Assembly: GCF_000006565.2 (NCBI RefSeq) | Contig: NC_031470.1 | Location: forward strand, 2,420,954-2,484,953 | Direction: 5' to 3' | DNA length: 64,000 bases | Source: Toxoplasma gondii ME49 | Taxonomy: Eukaryota; Apicomplexa; Conoidasida; Eucoccidiorida; Sarcocystidae | Shown: piece by piece, positions 37,644-48,899 of the stretch | Layout: every line of letters begins with the position of its first letter | Position numbering within the stretch: position 1 is the first letter of the stretch | Translations under genes and position numbers: made by a program | The notes under the pieces: generated by a model | What the model saw: only the letters and a program-made list of their open reading frames with translations | What the model was told of the DNA's origin: nothing | The model's database searches: none

Positions 37644-38158
37644 ATTTTGTCGATGTCACTGAGATTAACTGGTGCAGTATTCTTGTTTGGAAATCAAGTG
37701 CCTCACACAAAGACAACGTGAGAATTCAGGGGCTTCAACCCAGGCAGTGCTTTTATTTTGATTACTATATGATCACACACAATGACTTTTAGAAGTGACC
37801 CACGTCTGCATATGTTGAGATATTGGTGTGTGCATAAACGTTTTTCGATTCATGTGCGTGACCGTCTGCACAGACCCAAAAAGCACGGTTATTCACCAGC
37901 CGCCTCGTTTCTTCTCTGTTTAGCTACACAATTTCTCGTGTTGCCCTTCATACCTGGAGCAAGCGTCTTCGACGAAGTGTTTGCATGTCCGTCATATTCG
38001 GATTCCGTGTGTATGAACAGCAGAAGCTCGTGAGCACTTCCATGAATATGTCGGATTCTCTGATGTGTTGCGATGCGCCTACTTTTCTCTCCGGATACGG
38101 AATACAAACACGAGCGTTCAAGTGGCTTCGTGATTAAAAGCTAAGGTCTGTGCTGCAG

Positions 38159-38755
38159 AAGGGGCGGTGTCGTGGATCGGCAGCTTTGGTGGGAGACCTG
38201 CGCGTGACCGGAGATTATGCACGTTACCTCATGCGCAGGCTTATACGAGAGTGGCCCCACGGGTGGATGTTGTATACTTGAGTCCGACATTCACTTTACG
38301 ACAAGAAGAGGACCTGGCAGACATTCTTTCCTATGGTGTGATGCGCGCAGAAATGTCACTGAGGAGCGCGCTACCAACACTGGCGCTGGCTGTGCTGTTC
38401 TGCGATGTGCAGGTGGTTGCTGGACTAGCACCCGTTGTCATTGGTATTGCGCTCGTGAGTTTGCATAGCAAATTGGAGAACCTTAGTGAGCACATCGTTC
38501 AGAGTTAAAGGAAGCATTCGTCCGTTTCTGCAGAGACTTGCGAGTCGTCGCACTCACCTGCGGTTCTCACAAAAGCGAGTCTTTCGCACCTTATCTACAT
38601 TTCGAACGTTCAGCGTGAATCAACAGAAACAGTTTGTCCGCTTAGCTCCTTCACGTGCCTTGTCTCTCTGGGTGTGCGATCACGGGATAGCCCATTTCTA
38701 CAGCATTCGTGCGTTCATTCCACACAGGATCAACTCTCGTTTCCGGTCTAGATAA
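38159..38755 (+). CDS. Putative membrane protein, two terminal exons
   Basis: Not recognised. Exon 38159-38454 follows an acceptor (GTGCTGCAG) and encodes a segment ending in a long hydrophobic run (LALAVLFCDVQVVAGLAPVV), a likely transmembrane helix or hairpin. GTGAGT at 38455 is the donor. The acceptor TCCGTTTCTGCAG ends at 38533, giving a 79-nt intron, phase 0 on both sides. Exon 38534-38755 is strongly basic (many Arg, Phe and Ser) and ends in TAA. No ATG suits the first exon, so at least one upstream exon is missing. The chance of finding such a pair at random is not negligible. Confidence 0.3.
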
Positions 38756-39006
38756 CTGCAGGGGTTACCGAAGAATGTGCGATTCGGGGATCCTTTCATG
38801 CGTTGTATTGCAGTATCTGATGACAGTAAGCGGGAAATGCGGAAAGGTCGATAGTCGTAAAATTCTGTGGCCCATACGTATATGACGAAGACAGAGCCTT
38901 CTGCCGTGAGAGATTCAGACCACGTATGCAAGGCGTTAGTACAGGGTCAACTGCCGATCAGAGTCTAAATGAGAATGTAACGCAATTCGCTTTGACTGTC
39001 CGGCGA

Positions 39007-40806
39007 TCATGCCCTGCCAGCTGCGTCTTCGAGCATCATGTACCAGGTGTATGGTTTGCAGGGAAGCTCCTTTTGTATGTTGTTATACTCTGGGAGGAGC
39101 CTTAACGTTCTGTTGGCGGTCCATCGTACTGGTTTATTCCTCGCACGGTAGAGAAAGACTCGGGTGATTACAAGCGAATGTGCCAGCGTCTTGATCAAGG
39201 GCGTTGTGGCAAGTACTGAATCTTTTCGAGAGAACTAATATTATCCTGCACGTCTTGTAAGAAATACGTGCACACATCTGGGATGTTTACCGAGCAAGAC
39301 CTGAGAATGGGGACAGTGGCGTCGATTGGAACTACAGGTGCATTAACCTGATATCGGTTGAGCCCTCTGAAAACTCCCCAAAACCCTGGGATTATGAGGA
39401 TTCAACGCACACTGTTTTGATGAAAATGCAACGATACCGTCGGGCGGTTTTATGCTCGGCGGTGAGATGCGGTCGACTTCTGAGGACTGCCAGTCATTGA
39501 CAACGAAGGTATTAACGGTGCATGCAGCTGGAAGAATCGCAGCAGGAACCGTGAACACAGTTGTGCGTGGCTGACGGAAGTATTGTATTAAAGAGTGTGA
39601 CATGCTGGGATATGATACTGTTAAGAGGGGACAGCATGATTTAAGTGTTTCGTGAGAGGGAGTGTCCAAAACATCTGGAGTTTTTGCGCAGCATAGGAGA
39701 ATGAGTATTTTTGCCAGGCTTCGTGTGCACTGTGGAACCCATGCCTGATGATGAGGTGGGCCTCTAGGATCGTCCACCATCACTTGAAACACATTGAGAT
39801 GAGTCGCCTGTGCGAGAAGCAGATAGAGGAGGTGGTCTTCCGGACGTCAGGGTCGTCGAGCTTGGTCCGTCGCCCCGATGGTATGCCATCTTGTGTCACG
39901 ACGTTGCTCCAGACTCCTGTCCCCGCAGTTAGCAACGTGTTGACGGAGTTACGAAGCACCGCGTCAACACAGAGGAGGACTGAGCCTAGCTTTTTTGAGA
40001 GCGTGGTGGTTCAGTTAACGTTCGGCTTTACGTCAAGAAGTGCTGATAGTGAGCGCGCGCACACGGACCAATCGTTACGATTTCTGTATCCAAGCACTTG
40101 GGAAGCGTCATAAGAGAATTCTTTTTCCGGTAAACTATGCTGCACAGCGGCATGACCTCGCAAGACTGCAAGTAAATCAGGTGAGTCTTCGCATTCCATA
40201 GCCTCAGGTAAGTACATTGGCCTGTGATACACTTTGGCAGTCTGCCACGTTTCGAGGAGGGACGGAGAGAAGATCGGTGTTGAAGGTGAGGGTGTGAAGA
40301 TTAGTTGTGCAGGTGAAAGGAATCGTGGAGATACACAGCTCAAATGAAAGGTACCTCCGGCCATCTCCTTCTCAAGAGGCAATTATATTGCGACGTTTAG
40401 ACGTATTTCGGGATCTTTGCTGTCACGGAATAGGGAGTGTCCGCTTCACTTAGTGTCTCACTTCATCTGGTTGGCGATCAACACGGACCCTCCAGCGATA
40501 ATAGACGATCGCGAGAAATTGAATTTGCTGTGCAAGCGTTGCCGAGGAGAGAGCCGACGTGACATGGGGGCTGAGCATATAGCGTGGCATGGGGAAGCGG
40601 GTGGTTGTGCATGTCTTCATAGATTGAAGCCTGTTCAACATTCGACAGACAGGTACAATGTTTTCGTGTTCTCGTGCCGATAGGCTGCTGGAAGAGCGGT
40701 ATGCAGCATGTCTAATGACGTGGCCAGCATTATCGGACGCCTCCTCACAGTTCGAGAGATGGACTTGCGTTCTAGGTAAGGAACTTCGCTCGAATCCTTG
40801 TTTCAT
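39007..40806 (-). CDS. Putative four-exon gene, unknown function, about 450 aa
   Basis: All parts are on the minus strand and every junction keeps phase. Exon 1, 40806-40462, begins with ATG and has 115 codons; donor GTGAGA. Exon 2, 40370-40032, has 113 codons; acceptor CTCTTGAG, donor GTAAAG. Exon 3, 39807-39348, has 153 codons plus one base; acceptor CTTCTCGCACAG, donor GTTAAT (weak). Exon 4, 39215-39007, follows acceptor GATTCAG and ends in TGA. Introns are 91, 224 and 132 nt. The exon lengths sum to 1353 nt, 450 residues plus stop. The product has no clear signal peptide and at most a weak hydrophobic patch (LAKILILLCCAK) in exon 3; its composition is mixed and globular-looking. I recognise no domain. 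A plus-strand frame of 121 codons overlaps exon 3 (39748-40113) and is the main competing reading. Confidence 0.4.
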
Positions 40807-41999
40807 TGGTATCCATTGGGGTGTTTTCGAGATCTCCTCTTTTGCAGCCTGTAAGCGTTTTTAACCTGTAGCTGTCTCGGAGAACTCGTTTTAATGTTGT
40901 AATTTGTTGTTGCTTCAGTAGGGTGCTATCGAGTCGCGTATCGGGGCAAAGGTGAGGCAAAAATCCTACGCCGTGCCGGTGGCCAAAGAGTGGCTGAACT
41001 CAAATTTAATGTATAATCTGAGATACAGTGCCTCTCACTCATGTGGGCGAAGAACCACATAACGCATGGAAATCCGCATACGGAGCGAGCAGATGGATTC
41101 AGACTTGGTTGGCTTATCATGCTAGAACTACCTCGAGCGCAGGAAGAGGCGCAGAACCGTGGTGCGCATGATCCGTGGGCGACTGGAAAAATTGGGAATG
41201 ACGGCTGCGGAGGCTCACTGTCAATGTGTCTCGGTGCGGCTTACTCATGACATCTCTACCGCCTGGTCCTGCGGTGTGCATCATGAGCGACCAATAATTG
41301 TTCATGGATTTGACGATTCTTTATCAACTGTAGCTGTGTGATAGCGTCAGCACGGTGACGGTGGTTGCTCTACTGCCTTCGACCAAAGTATGCATTCGCG
41401 AGTATGAACAAGGACGACAAGTCATGTCGCGTTTGTATCAAAGAGGGTAACCACTGGCTCACGGGTTGGGCCGTCAGTCCACTCTCGCCACGTCATAACA
41501 TCCGATGTCTCCTAACAATGGTCCTGCGTTGCGTAGCTTCGCAGAAATTCACACTCGTTCTTATTCAAACGTCCACTGAGTGTGCATGTGCATCAGCAGA
41601 GGAAAACGCACGTGGATATAGCGATGCAAGAGACAGTTATTTTGGTTTTCCAGTTCCTGTTAGTGGGTTTTGTTGTTTTGGGGTACTCGCCAGGGATTGA
41701 CAACACCGGAAAAGAATAATGCAGAAGTATGTAAGCCAGTCTCGCCGACGTATGCACTACTCCCAGTATCTCGGTTCAGCGCCGAATGTCCCAGAGAAAC
41801 CAGCAAAAGGTGAACGCCCCAGTGATAGAACTCGCATAGGGTGTGAAGCGAGGTAATGTCAGCAGTGAGTCGCTAGTAGCTCACACACAGCAGCACCCAA
41901 CTGACGTTCGTTTCTTGATCCATCCTTAACTGTGCAAGGGGAACCGTGAAGAAGTCCAGCGAGAGGGGGGTGGCAATCGCGAGTGTATATGCTGGCGCT
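40807..41999. other. Intergenic stretch, no confident gene
   Basis: A 111-codon plus-strand frame with a CxxC-like start and several Cys lies at 41365-41700, but has no supporting splice signals or repeat of pattern elsewhere. Promoter elements of the minus-strand gene starting at 40806 would lie here; none is identifiable. Confidence 0.3.
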
Positions 42000-43330
42000 G
42001 GTACGTCAGCGTAGGCCGTCACGGTGCGACATCTGGTTTGTGGACTGTCGTCGGTTCCATGTCAGAACATCGTGGGAATACGGTTGCGGACTGCCACAGG
42101 AGGTGAGGCTTGCCTTTGCTTCTCATTTGGCATTATGTTGTATCGAAGACTATATGCAGGTGAGAGAGAGCCGAATGGGTCCTGCGTCCAAGTGTCGCTG
42201 AGACTGGAGTACGACAGGTAGAAGAACATTGCTGGTCGGGCACTTCTTTGCGAGAGGGCGTGGTATCACACCTGATCTGAGAACCAGCGATACGTCAATA
42301 TCAGAACGTCATCGGAATGGGGTTGTGGTCAGATGCAGGAAGTGAGGACCGCTTCTGATTCTCACTGGTTGTAGGCTGCTGCGTGGAGAAGTAGATGCGG
42401 TTGATCGAGACCGGAACGGTGCTGTGTCCGATTGTGAGTGAGCGTGGTATAGGAAGGAAGGTCAATTTGGCGGGTCGGGTAGTTCCGGGCGCGAGGGCGT
42501 GGTATCACACCTGATCTGAGAACCAGCGATACGTCAATATCAGAACGTCATCGGAATGGGGTTGTGGTCAGATGCAGGAAGTGAGGACCGCTTCTGATTC
42601 TCACTGGTTGTAGGCTGCTGCGTGGAGAAGTAGATGCGGTTGATCGAGACCGGAACGGTGCTGTGTCCGATTGTGAGTGAGCGTGGTATAGGAAGGAAGG
42701 TCAATTTGGCGGGTCGGGTAGTTCCGGGCGCGAGGGCGTGGTATCACACCTGATCTGAGAACCAGCGATACGTCAATATCAGAACGTCATCGGAATGGGG
42801 TTGTGGTCAGATGCAGGAAGTGAGGACCGCTTCTGATTCTCACTGGTTGTAGGCTGCTGCGTGGAGAAGTAGATGCGGTTGATCGAGACCGGAACGGTGC
42901 TGTGTCCGATTGTGAGTGAGCGTGGTATAGGAAGGAAGGTCAATTTGGCGGGTCGGGTAGTTCCGGGCGCGAGGGCGTGGTATCACACCTGATCTGAGAA
43001 CCAGCGATACGTCAATATCAGAACGTCATCGGAATGGGGTTGTGGTCAGATGCAGGAAGTGAGGACCGCTTCTGATTCTCACTGGTTGTAGGCTGCTGCG
43101 TGGAGAAGTAGATGCGGTTGATCGAGACCGGAACGGTGCTGTGTCCGATTGTGAGTGAGCGTGGTATAGGAAGGAAGGTCAATTTGGCGGGTCGGGTAGT
43201 TCCGGGCGCGAGGGCATGGTATATCACAAGTGATTTAAGAGCTGCCGAGAAGTTAATATCAGAGAATCATAGGAGGCCTGCTGTTAGCTTTCATAGGAGG
43301 CGTGGATCGTTGTGGTTCCCTGCTGTGGTC
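42000..43330 (+). repeat. 239-bp tandem repeat: four identical copies with decayed flanks
   Basis: TGGTATCACACCTGATC recurs at 42261, 42500, 42739 and 42978, and the changed form TGGTATATCAC follows at 43217: a constant 239-base period. The four full units appear identical base for base. To the left, 42000-42255 is a diverged unit (compare CAGAACATCGTGGGAATACGG with CAGAACGTCATCGGAATGGGG). To the right, the unit decays within about 100 bases after 43214. Identical units inside a diverged pair indicate very recent expansion or homogenisation. The unit length is not a multiple of three and stops interrupt all frames, so it is not a coding repeat. Confidence 0.95.
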
Positions 43331-44505
43331 TGGAGGTCGTTGTTCTGTTTCAAGTCGTCCTGCAGTGGTTTGCTATTTTGGGTTGTGATATAGTGGCAGT
43401 GGAAGATAGTGTAATGCTGCATCAGCGCAGGGAATGCTTGAGGTGGAGCCGTTGTCCTAATAAAATGTTCAGTGATGGCAACGCCTTAGCTTTGCAGCAA
43501 TCGGGTACACTGGAGGTTTCAGAGAATGCCAACCTGAAGGGTAGCCGTTTGTAGCGGACTCCCGTAGAGGGATCGAGGATGCACGACTGTAAGCAGCTAT
43601 CCATCTTTCCGGGTCTGCGTATTCTGAGATCTGTGTCCATCGTCGGCTGAAGTAGCCGGAGCGTATGGTGGCCTTTGGTGTGACAGCACCTAGCGCAGAA
43701 TGTGAGTCCGTATCCTATACTTCACCTGACTAAATGCACAGATACGCAATACAGTCTCAACCAACGTTGTTTGACTAACGGATTCTTTGGAACGTCATTG
43801 TCGTCTTATGTAGTGGTCCTTCGCTCCAGGGTGGCGTGACGGTACGTTTGGATCAAAGCAATACGCAAGTAACTTCAGGCGTAATGTCACTGCTGACCGC
43901 TGTGGAATATCGACGAATCGACGCTTTGTTTGATCTGCCATGGTTGAGCTTTGCTCTCGAGGGCTCCCGTCATAGTCGCACGTACATGTAACATTCACAC
44001 GCACTCAATACAGTGCTACTGCGGCCGTGGCGGATGCCGCGTAAGGTTCGAATTCGTGCGTTGTACGAAATAGCCTCTCTTAAATAGTCACTACCAATTC
44101 GAAACATGCATGCATCAATTATCCCGCCTGTGGCCTATTGGAAACTGAGTTGCACGTTGGTAGCCACTTCATGTGATGGTGTTGGTATGTGGCAAACCCG
44201 ACGTCTTAAGTAAGATGAAGGTGGCTTTTTTTTACTAGTTCTGGTCGAGAAGATGGGAGTTCATGGAGGCGGAAGGCTCAAACGTTGCCATCACGGCCTT
44301 CGTATTTTTTCCACTTCCCAAAGAGATAGGCACAAAAACTTTATATTAGTGAGACACATCGATGAGCTAGAACTTCTCTGTAAATATACTACGTAACTGG
44401 CCCAGGTCCGACAGCAGCACATGATGCACTGAAGAGCCTACAGAGATCGCCTGACACTTGCGAATTCTCACATCACTAGTGTTACAACTTTAAAAGAACG
44501 CTTGT
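43331..44505. other. Intergenic stretch, no confident gene
   Basis: Frames here are 60-95 codons. An ATG at 44176 opens a short frame ending in a good GTAAGA donor at 44210, a possible first exon, but its phase does not fit the acceptor at 44528. Nothing else is recognised. Confidence 0.3.
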
Positions 44506-44528
44506 TTGGTTCTCTTCTTTTATGCCAG

Positions 44529-44865
44529 CTCGAATTCGAGGATCGGTTCTTTGGTGGTCGCGCAGAGGATTACCTACCTTGACTGCTTTTATCTCATAAC
44601 TGAAGTAATATCCAGTATCCTAGGTCCCACAGTATGTCTGGTTATTCGACTTGACTTACACAATTCGGGATCGCGGATTATTTGTACCAATATTTGCTTA
44701 GGACGTTGTGAAGAAAGGGAGTGGCTGCGACGTCGTTTCACCCTCTGGCTACCTCGTCCTTTTCATGGCGATGGTACCGGTTTGAATGCGTGGGAAAATG
44801 CTCCACTCGGTTTGTTGGCGTATATAATTAATAGTGCGCCATGGCGCAGAAATCAGTTACTTTAG
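44529..44865 (+). CDS. Possible terminal exon, unassigned
   Basis: A very pyrimidine-rich acceptor (TTCTCTTCTTTTATGCCAG) ends at 44528 and opens 112 codons to a TAG at 44865. The translation has a hydrophobic stretch (LITEVISSILGPTVCLVI) that could be membrane-embedded, then a Cys-rich and Arg-rich part. No upstream exon with the required phase was found. No family is recognised. Confidence 0.25.
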
Positions 44866-44950
44866 GAATACTTTTAGGGCTTTGTCGGTTTTCATTTCTC
44901 GTACATAGAATCCATGAAACGTGTGAGAAATCCGCAGATTCCAGTCTCCC

Positions 44951-45241
44951 ATGTTGACGAGGGTATGCAACCTCAATGAACAGGAAGTACGTTTTTGCCG
45001 CTGGAATAAACTGGAAAATTCGACCTTGGCTACAGGATTAAGAACTACTTCTCCAGAGCGCCGTCTGCAGAGCGGGTCAAGAGCTCATAGACATGTATCA
45101 TGTGTCTTCACGAGCGCATATTTCATGTCATTCCTGAGCATGTGCCGCTTCGTATCACTGTCTATCCACATTCAGCGGGCCCGCAGAGAAACCGAATACG
45201 CTGAAACAATGCTGCCGTCGTTTGTAGCACTACTTACTTAG
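44951..45241 (+). CDS. Possible small gene or first exon, 96 codons
   Basis: The frame starts at an ATG and ends in TAG. It encodes a mixed, basic sequence with a hydrophobic, Cys-containing middle (FTSAYFMSFLSMCRFVSL). There is no splice partner. It lies 85 bases after the frame ending at 44865 on the same strand. Length alone does not set it apart from chance. Confidence 0.2.
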   Translation: MLTRVCNLNEQEVRFCRWNKLENSTLATGLRTTSPERRLQSGSRAHRHVSCVFTSAYFMSFLSMCRFVSLSIHIQRARRETEYAETMLPSFVALLT

Positions 45242-46040
45242 CTAATGGTCCGTCCAGGTGCCAACAACTGACGCTTGCATATTGGCACAAACTCAGCGGT
45301 CCACCTTTGAGAGTCTGAGTATGTGTAGTGTAGAAATCGGCACTCGTTCTTCGCCTGGCATGGATATATAATGCTCAATGTCAATCCTGAAACGTGGATC
45401 TGGTACTGGAAATGGTAAAGCATTATATGCCTAAATGGTGCTTCGAGAACCACTTGAGCAATCGACTCTCAACGGGTGAGCGGTGGGACTACAGTAAGAA
45501 GAGGCTCCGCAAGTAAATTGATGCTTTTTCAACTGGAATTGCATGACTGTCCTAAACACGCGCAAAAATGTGGCGATCACGAGATGTGTCACCGGCCACT
45601 GTGCCGGCGCCTAAGGGATGTGTATTTGGGCCCGCTTGTCTCGCCGCTGAGTAGCGAATAATGTCTCGATCCGCTAAAGAGTGTAACGGCGGCAGAAAGA
45701 AAGTTCGAAGTTGTGAGGGTGAGGAACCGATATGATGTGTAGGGGTGCACCAACAGCGCTAGTCAGTTTAGGCGGAGGGGACTCAGGATACAGAACGGCA
45801 CACAGGCTACGTCGTGCCTCAGCAAACACGACAGTGTCCTGTCAGCAGGTACTTAGAATTGCCATATATAAAGTGGATGCCGGCAGGTGAGGGGCAGCAC
45901 AAATCAATGTTGATCCGTACTTTTCTGTGTCGCTAGCACAGCACGGGGCTGCCTCGTTGTTCCGGCGATGCATCGCCACTGCACACGCGCATAAACGCAT
46001 AGGAGAGCCCGAGAGAGGCCGAAAATGAGGAACCTATTGG

Positions 46041-46892
46041 ATGTACGGAGCGCTACCTATTCGCCATGTATGGGGAATGTGGAGTTTACCTCAGGCAGGA
46101 TTGCTGCCGTGGAGAGAGGCACGCCGTCAGTGTACTCAGAACTCCACCTGGCTCCTTGTGGTCCTCCAGCACAAGAGAGCGGTTCTGAATTTTTTTTTGC
46201 TCCAAGACGACTTTGCGAAAGAGAGTGCTGGAGCTGTTCACTGGAAAACAATGTTGTGATTCTGCGTGTCGTCGTACCGTCTTCCTGATTCGGAGTTTCA
46301 AACACAATCGCAGCTTCACCGCTCAAGCGTCAACCGTATCAGGCTCATTTTGCTTGGTCTTGCTGTGGCTACTTGGGCACTGTGAGAGTGCCGTACCGGT
46401 GATTAAGACGGAAGTCGTTGACGAATGTGACGCCGTGATCCAGTTGAAGAATGCTTCGAGCTTTATACACATCGTCCGTCACGTTGCTTCGAATTAAATT
46501 ACATACTCCACCGGAGACCACATTCGTGTGTGTTACTATGGGTACGAGAGGGACGAACACTCGCAGACGCCTGACTGGATCTACGATGCCTCCACAAGAA
46601 TGCGGAGCGGAAGAAACACGACTGTTGTAGCAAAGAAATACTCAGTGGTTTTGCGTCGTCCCTATCAGAATTGTGCGAACACGACAGAACGATCAGGTAT
46701 ACACTTAGAGCGGTCAAGAGATTTATGGGCAGCATACTCTGTACATTTCTAAATATTCCACGGTGTCGACGCCGAAACGCAGCTTCTGGTGGTACGTGGT
46801 GTGGACGGTTAATCGCTCCGAGAGAGAATGGGGGCGCTTTGACAGGCGTGTCACTTCCGAACCTGGTTTGTCTCACGCAGCGGGCTGAATAA
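46041..46892 (+). pseudogene. Putative three-exon membrane or secreted protein with an in-frame TAA
   Basis: Exon 1, 46041-46255, starts with ATG and includes WREARRQCTQNSTWLLVV, faintly like the W..A...C....L motif of C-type lectin folds (weak). Donor GTGATT, acceptor ACAATCGCAG, intron 58 nt, phase 2 on both sides. Exon 2, 46314-46696, has a hydrophobic core (FCLVLLWLLGHC) that could be an internal signal anchor, then an extracellular-looking segment with N-glycosylation-type sites. A TAA at 46495-46497 interrupts it, after which the same frame runs on with coding-like composition (CYYGYERDEHSQTPDWIYD). Donor GTATAC at 46697, acceptor AAACGCAG to 46782, phase 1 on both sides. Exon 3, 46783-46892, ends in TAA. 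Either the gene is broken by one nonsense mutation or the model is wrong at that point. Function unknown. Confidence 0.3.
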
Positions 46893-47613
46893 ATGGCATT
46901 CGTCGCTCTTCATTTGCGAGTGCATTTGCTTATCCCACTATTCCCGAAGCTAAAATCTACATTGGAACCAGCTGTGCACAGTTAAGCGTGCAGAAGCTTG
47001 CTGGAGCCCTTTCGACGAGTGTCAAAGCTGAAAAAGTATATCGAGTTTGGTTACTAAATGGGATTGAAAATGCAACTGTGAGTCACAAGGTCAGTGGACT
47101 GTTCTTTGGATTGTCACGCGTTGGGTAAAACAACCGCACATGCCAGCACTCTTCGTAAGACATCCTTTTGCAAGTAGAAGGTCTCGCAGTACTAATTGTC
47201 ACTTTTGCAGTGTAAAAGGTCAAATAGCCTCCTGCTAGTTTGGTTCCGGAAAAGGGTCGAACGTGCATTTTCCAATTGACGTGGGAAGATTGTAAGACTA
47301 TTTGGTGTCAGTCCGTTATCACACCCAACCACAGCCTTTGTGAGGACACACGCTGTGACGTGCTGACGAAACATTACTGCTAAATCAATGCTTTTTCTGT
47401 GCAGACACGCTTTCTTGAAATTCGTCATCAAATGCAATATCTTAGTGTCGGCAATCTTTTAGCTAACTTGTGTTTGTCTTCGCTATCACGATGCAAGCCC
47501 CGAGCGCGTACTTACTGATGATGAACATTTCGTGCGCAATTGTTGATTCACCAATAGAAATTCGCCTTTCGGTGACTGAAGGGCAGCTACTAAAGCATCA
47601 CTTTCTGTTGAAG

Positions 47614-47643
47614 GGGAATGGTAGAGTCGGGAATGGTAGAGTC
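47614..47643 (+). repeat. 15-bp direct repeat, two copies
   Basis: GGGAATGGTAGAGTC occurs twice head to tail. It is a small local duplication inside a short frame; since the period is a multiple of three it does not shift that frame. Confidence 0.8.
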
Positions 47644-48246
47644 GGGAGATCGTTATGAGTTTTTGTTGACTCGCGCGGACGTACCTGCCGTTCAGGAAGC
47701 GGCGTTGTCTCAATTAGGCAAGCCGGCGTGCAAGCCATAGCAGACGAGTTTGAATGCTCATTTTCGTGACCGCTACTCGACGATGGAGAATGCTGTTTTG
47801 GGGGTAAAAGAAGTGTCTGTAGTCGTCTTCACATCGCCATAGTACTGAAATCGAGTGACCGTCCTCGCTGAGGGACGTCATAGCGTGACCTCCTCTGAGC
47901 TAACTCCAATATTTGTAAACTCAAATGTGTATTTTCTCAGGTTAGAAGACGTTCGTTCGCTATTCTGAACGTCTCCCTCCATTCGTTGTCGGCCTCTGTA
48001 CAATAGTTGCAGCAGCTCTGTTGCACTTATGAGTCAAAGAATGTGAGTTCTTAGTTGTTTTTTTTGAGATGCGACGGCGTGGATATCTTACACAGTGTCA
48101 TGAGGTTAACCATACAGCTGTGTCTACGGACACCATAGACACTTGGAAGGACGTGCGTTTGCTACGGGTACGAACCGCTCCAAGTTTTCCCGTGAGATAA
48201 CACCTCAAAGCTTTCGATGAACTACAGAGAACCGAAAATGATTCAG

Positions 48247-48478
48247 ACGGATACAATCCGGAAGGTGGCTGCCGAGCAGCTCAGGCTATCTTAGCTGCCT
48301 ACGCAGAAGAGCTCTCGCCGTTGTTCACGACGTAAACGCTTTCTACTGCAAGGACACAGAAGGCTTCCGTTGTATCTCGCTCGGGCTGGTGTTTCAAGGC
48401 GAAGAAGGTGAGTATAAAGTTTACCTTGGTGCCGCTTACTAATCTGTAGATTTCCCGTACTTGGGAGCGGTGCACTAA
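48247..48478 (+). CDS. Possible last two exons of a small gene with a 42-nt intron
   Basis: After the acceptor GATTCAG (to 48246) a frame of about 53 codons runs to AAG|GTGAGT at 48408, a near-perfect donor. The 42-nt interval ends in TTACTAATCTGTAG, which holds a good branch-point match (TACTAAT) and an acceptor. Splicing in phase 1 adds nine codons and a TAA at 48476-48478. The product tail reads like a folded segment with Cys, no domain recognised. A 193-codon minus-strand frame (48299-48880) overlaps it but starts only with TTG. Confidence 0.25.
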
Positions 48479-48899
48479 AGTGGTAGCATCCGTTAGCGTT
48501 TTCGAGTTCACTACTCTCCACCTGACGGACGTTGGCACTGACAGCCACGCCGTACAACCCGCTCTAAAATACAGGTCGTAAGCACGCATGAAAAGAGCGA
48601 CTCGACCCGAGGCTGCAGCGGGCTGCTGCAGAGCTGAGATCACTGTACGGACGGGACATAGCACCTCAACCTGGCGGCGACTGATATATGAGCAAACTGT
48701 CGCTTGTTTCGGAAGCTGCTTGTGCATACACTTCTTCCCTTTTCCTCTCGATGAAACGGGAACAGTAGCAAGTCTTCTGCATTCGACCTGTGCAATGGGT
48801 ACGCTGAAGGAACGTAGCCTAGCATAGCGTTGCGTCAACATGCGGTAACTGGCAATTGAGCACTGCACAGAAGGATGCAACGATATATCATTAAACGTA

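Noticed and set aside
39748..40113. 121-codon plus-strand frame
   Set aside because: It overlaps the minus-strand model that has three phase-consistent junctions; it remains the main alternative.
42259..43214. Regular repeats considered as a CRISPR array or coding repeat
   Set aside because: Units are 239 bp and identical throughout with no unique spacers, the period is not a multiple of three, and stops occur in all frames.
46100..46190. C-type lectin domain in the first exon of the 46-kb gene
   Set aside because: Only one loose motif (W..A...C....LVV) fits; the later conserved Cys and WND-type residues of that fold were not found.
48299..48880. 193-codon minus-strand frame
   Set aside because: It begins with TTG, has no splice partner, and overlaps a plus-strand pair of exons with better splice signals; length is within chance expectation for the window.
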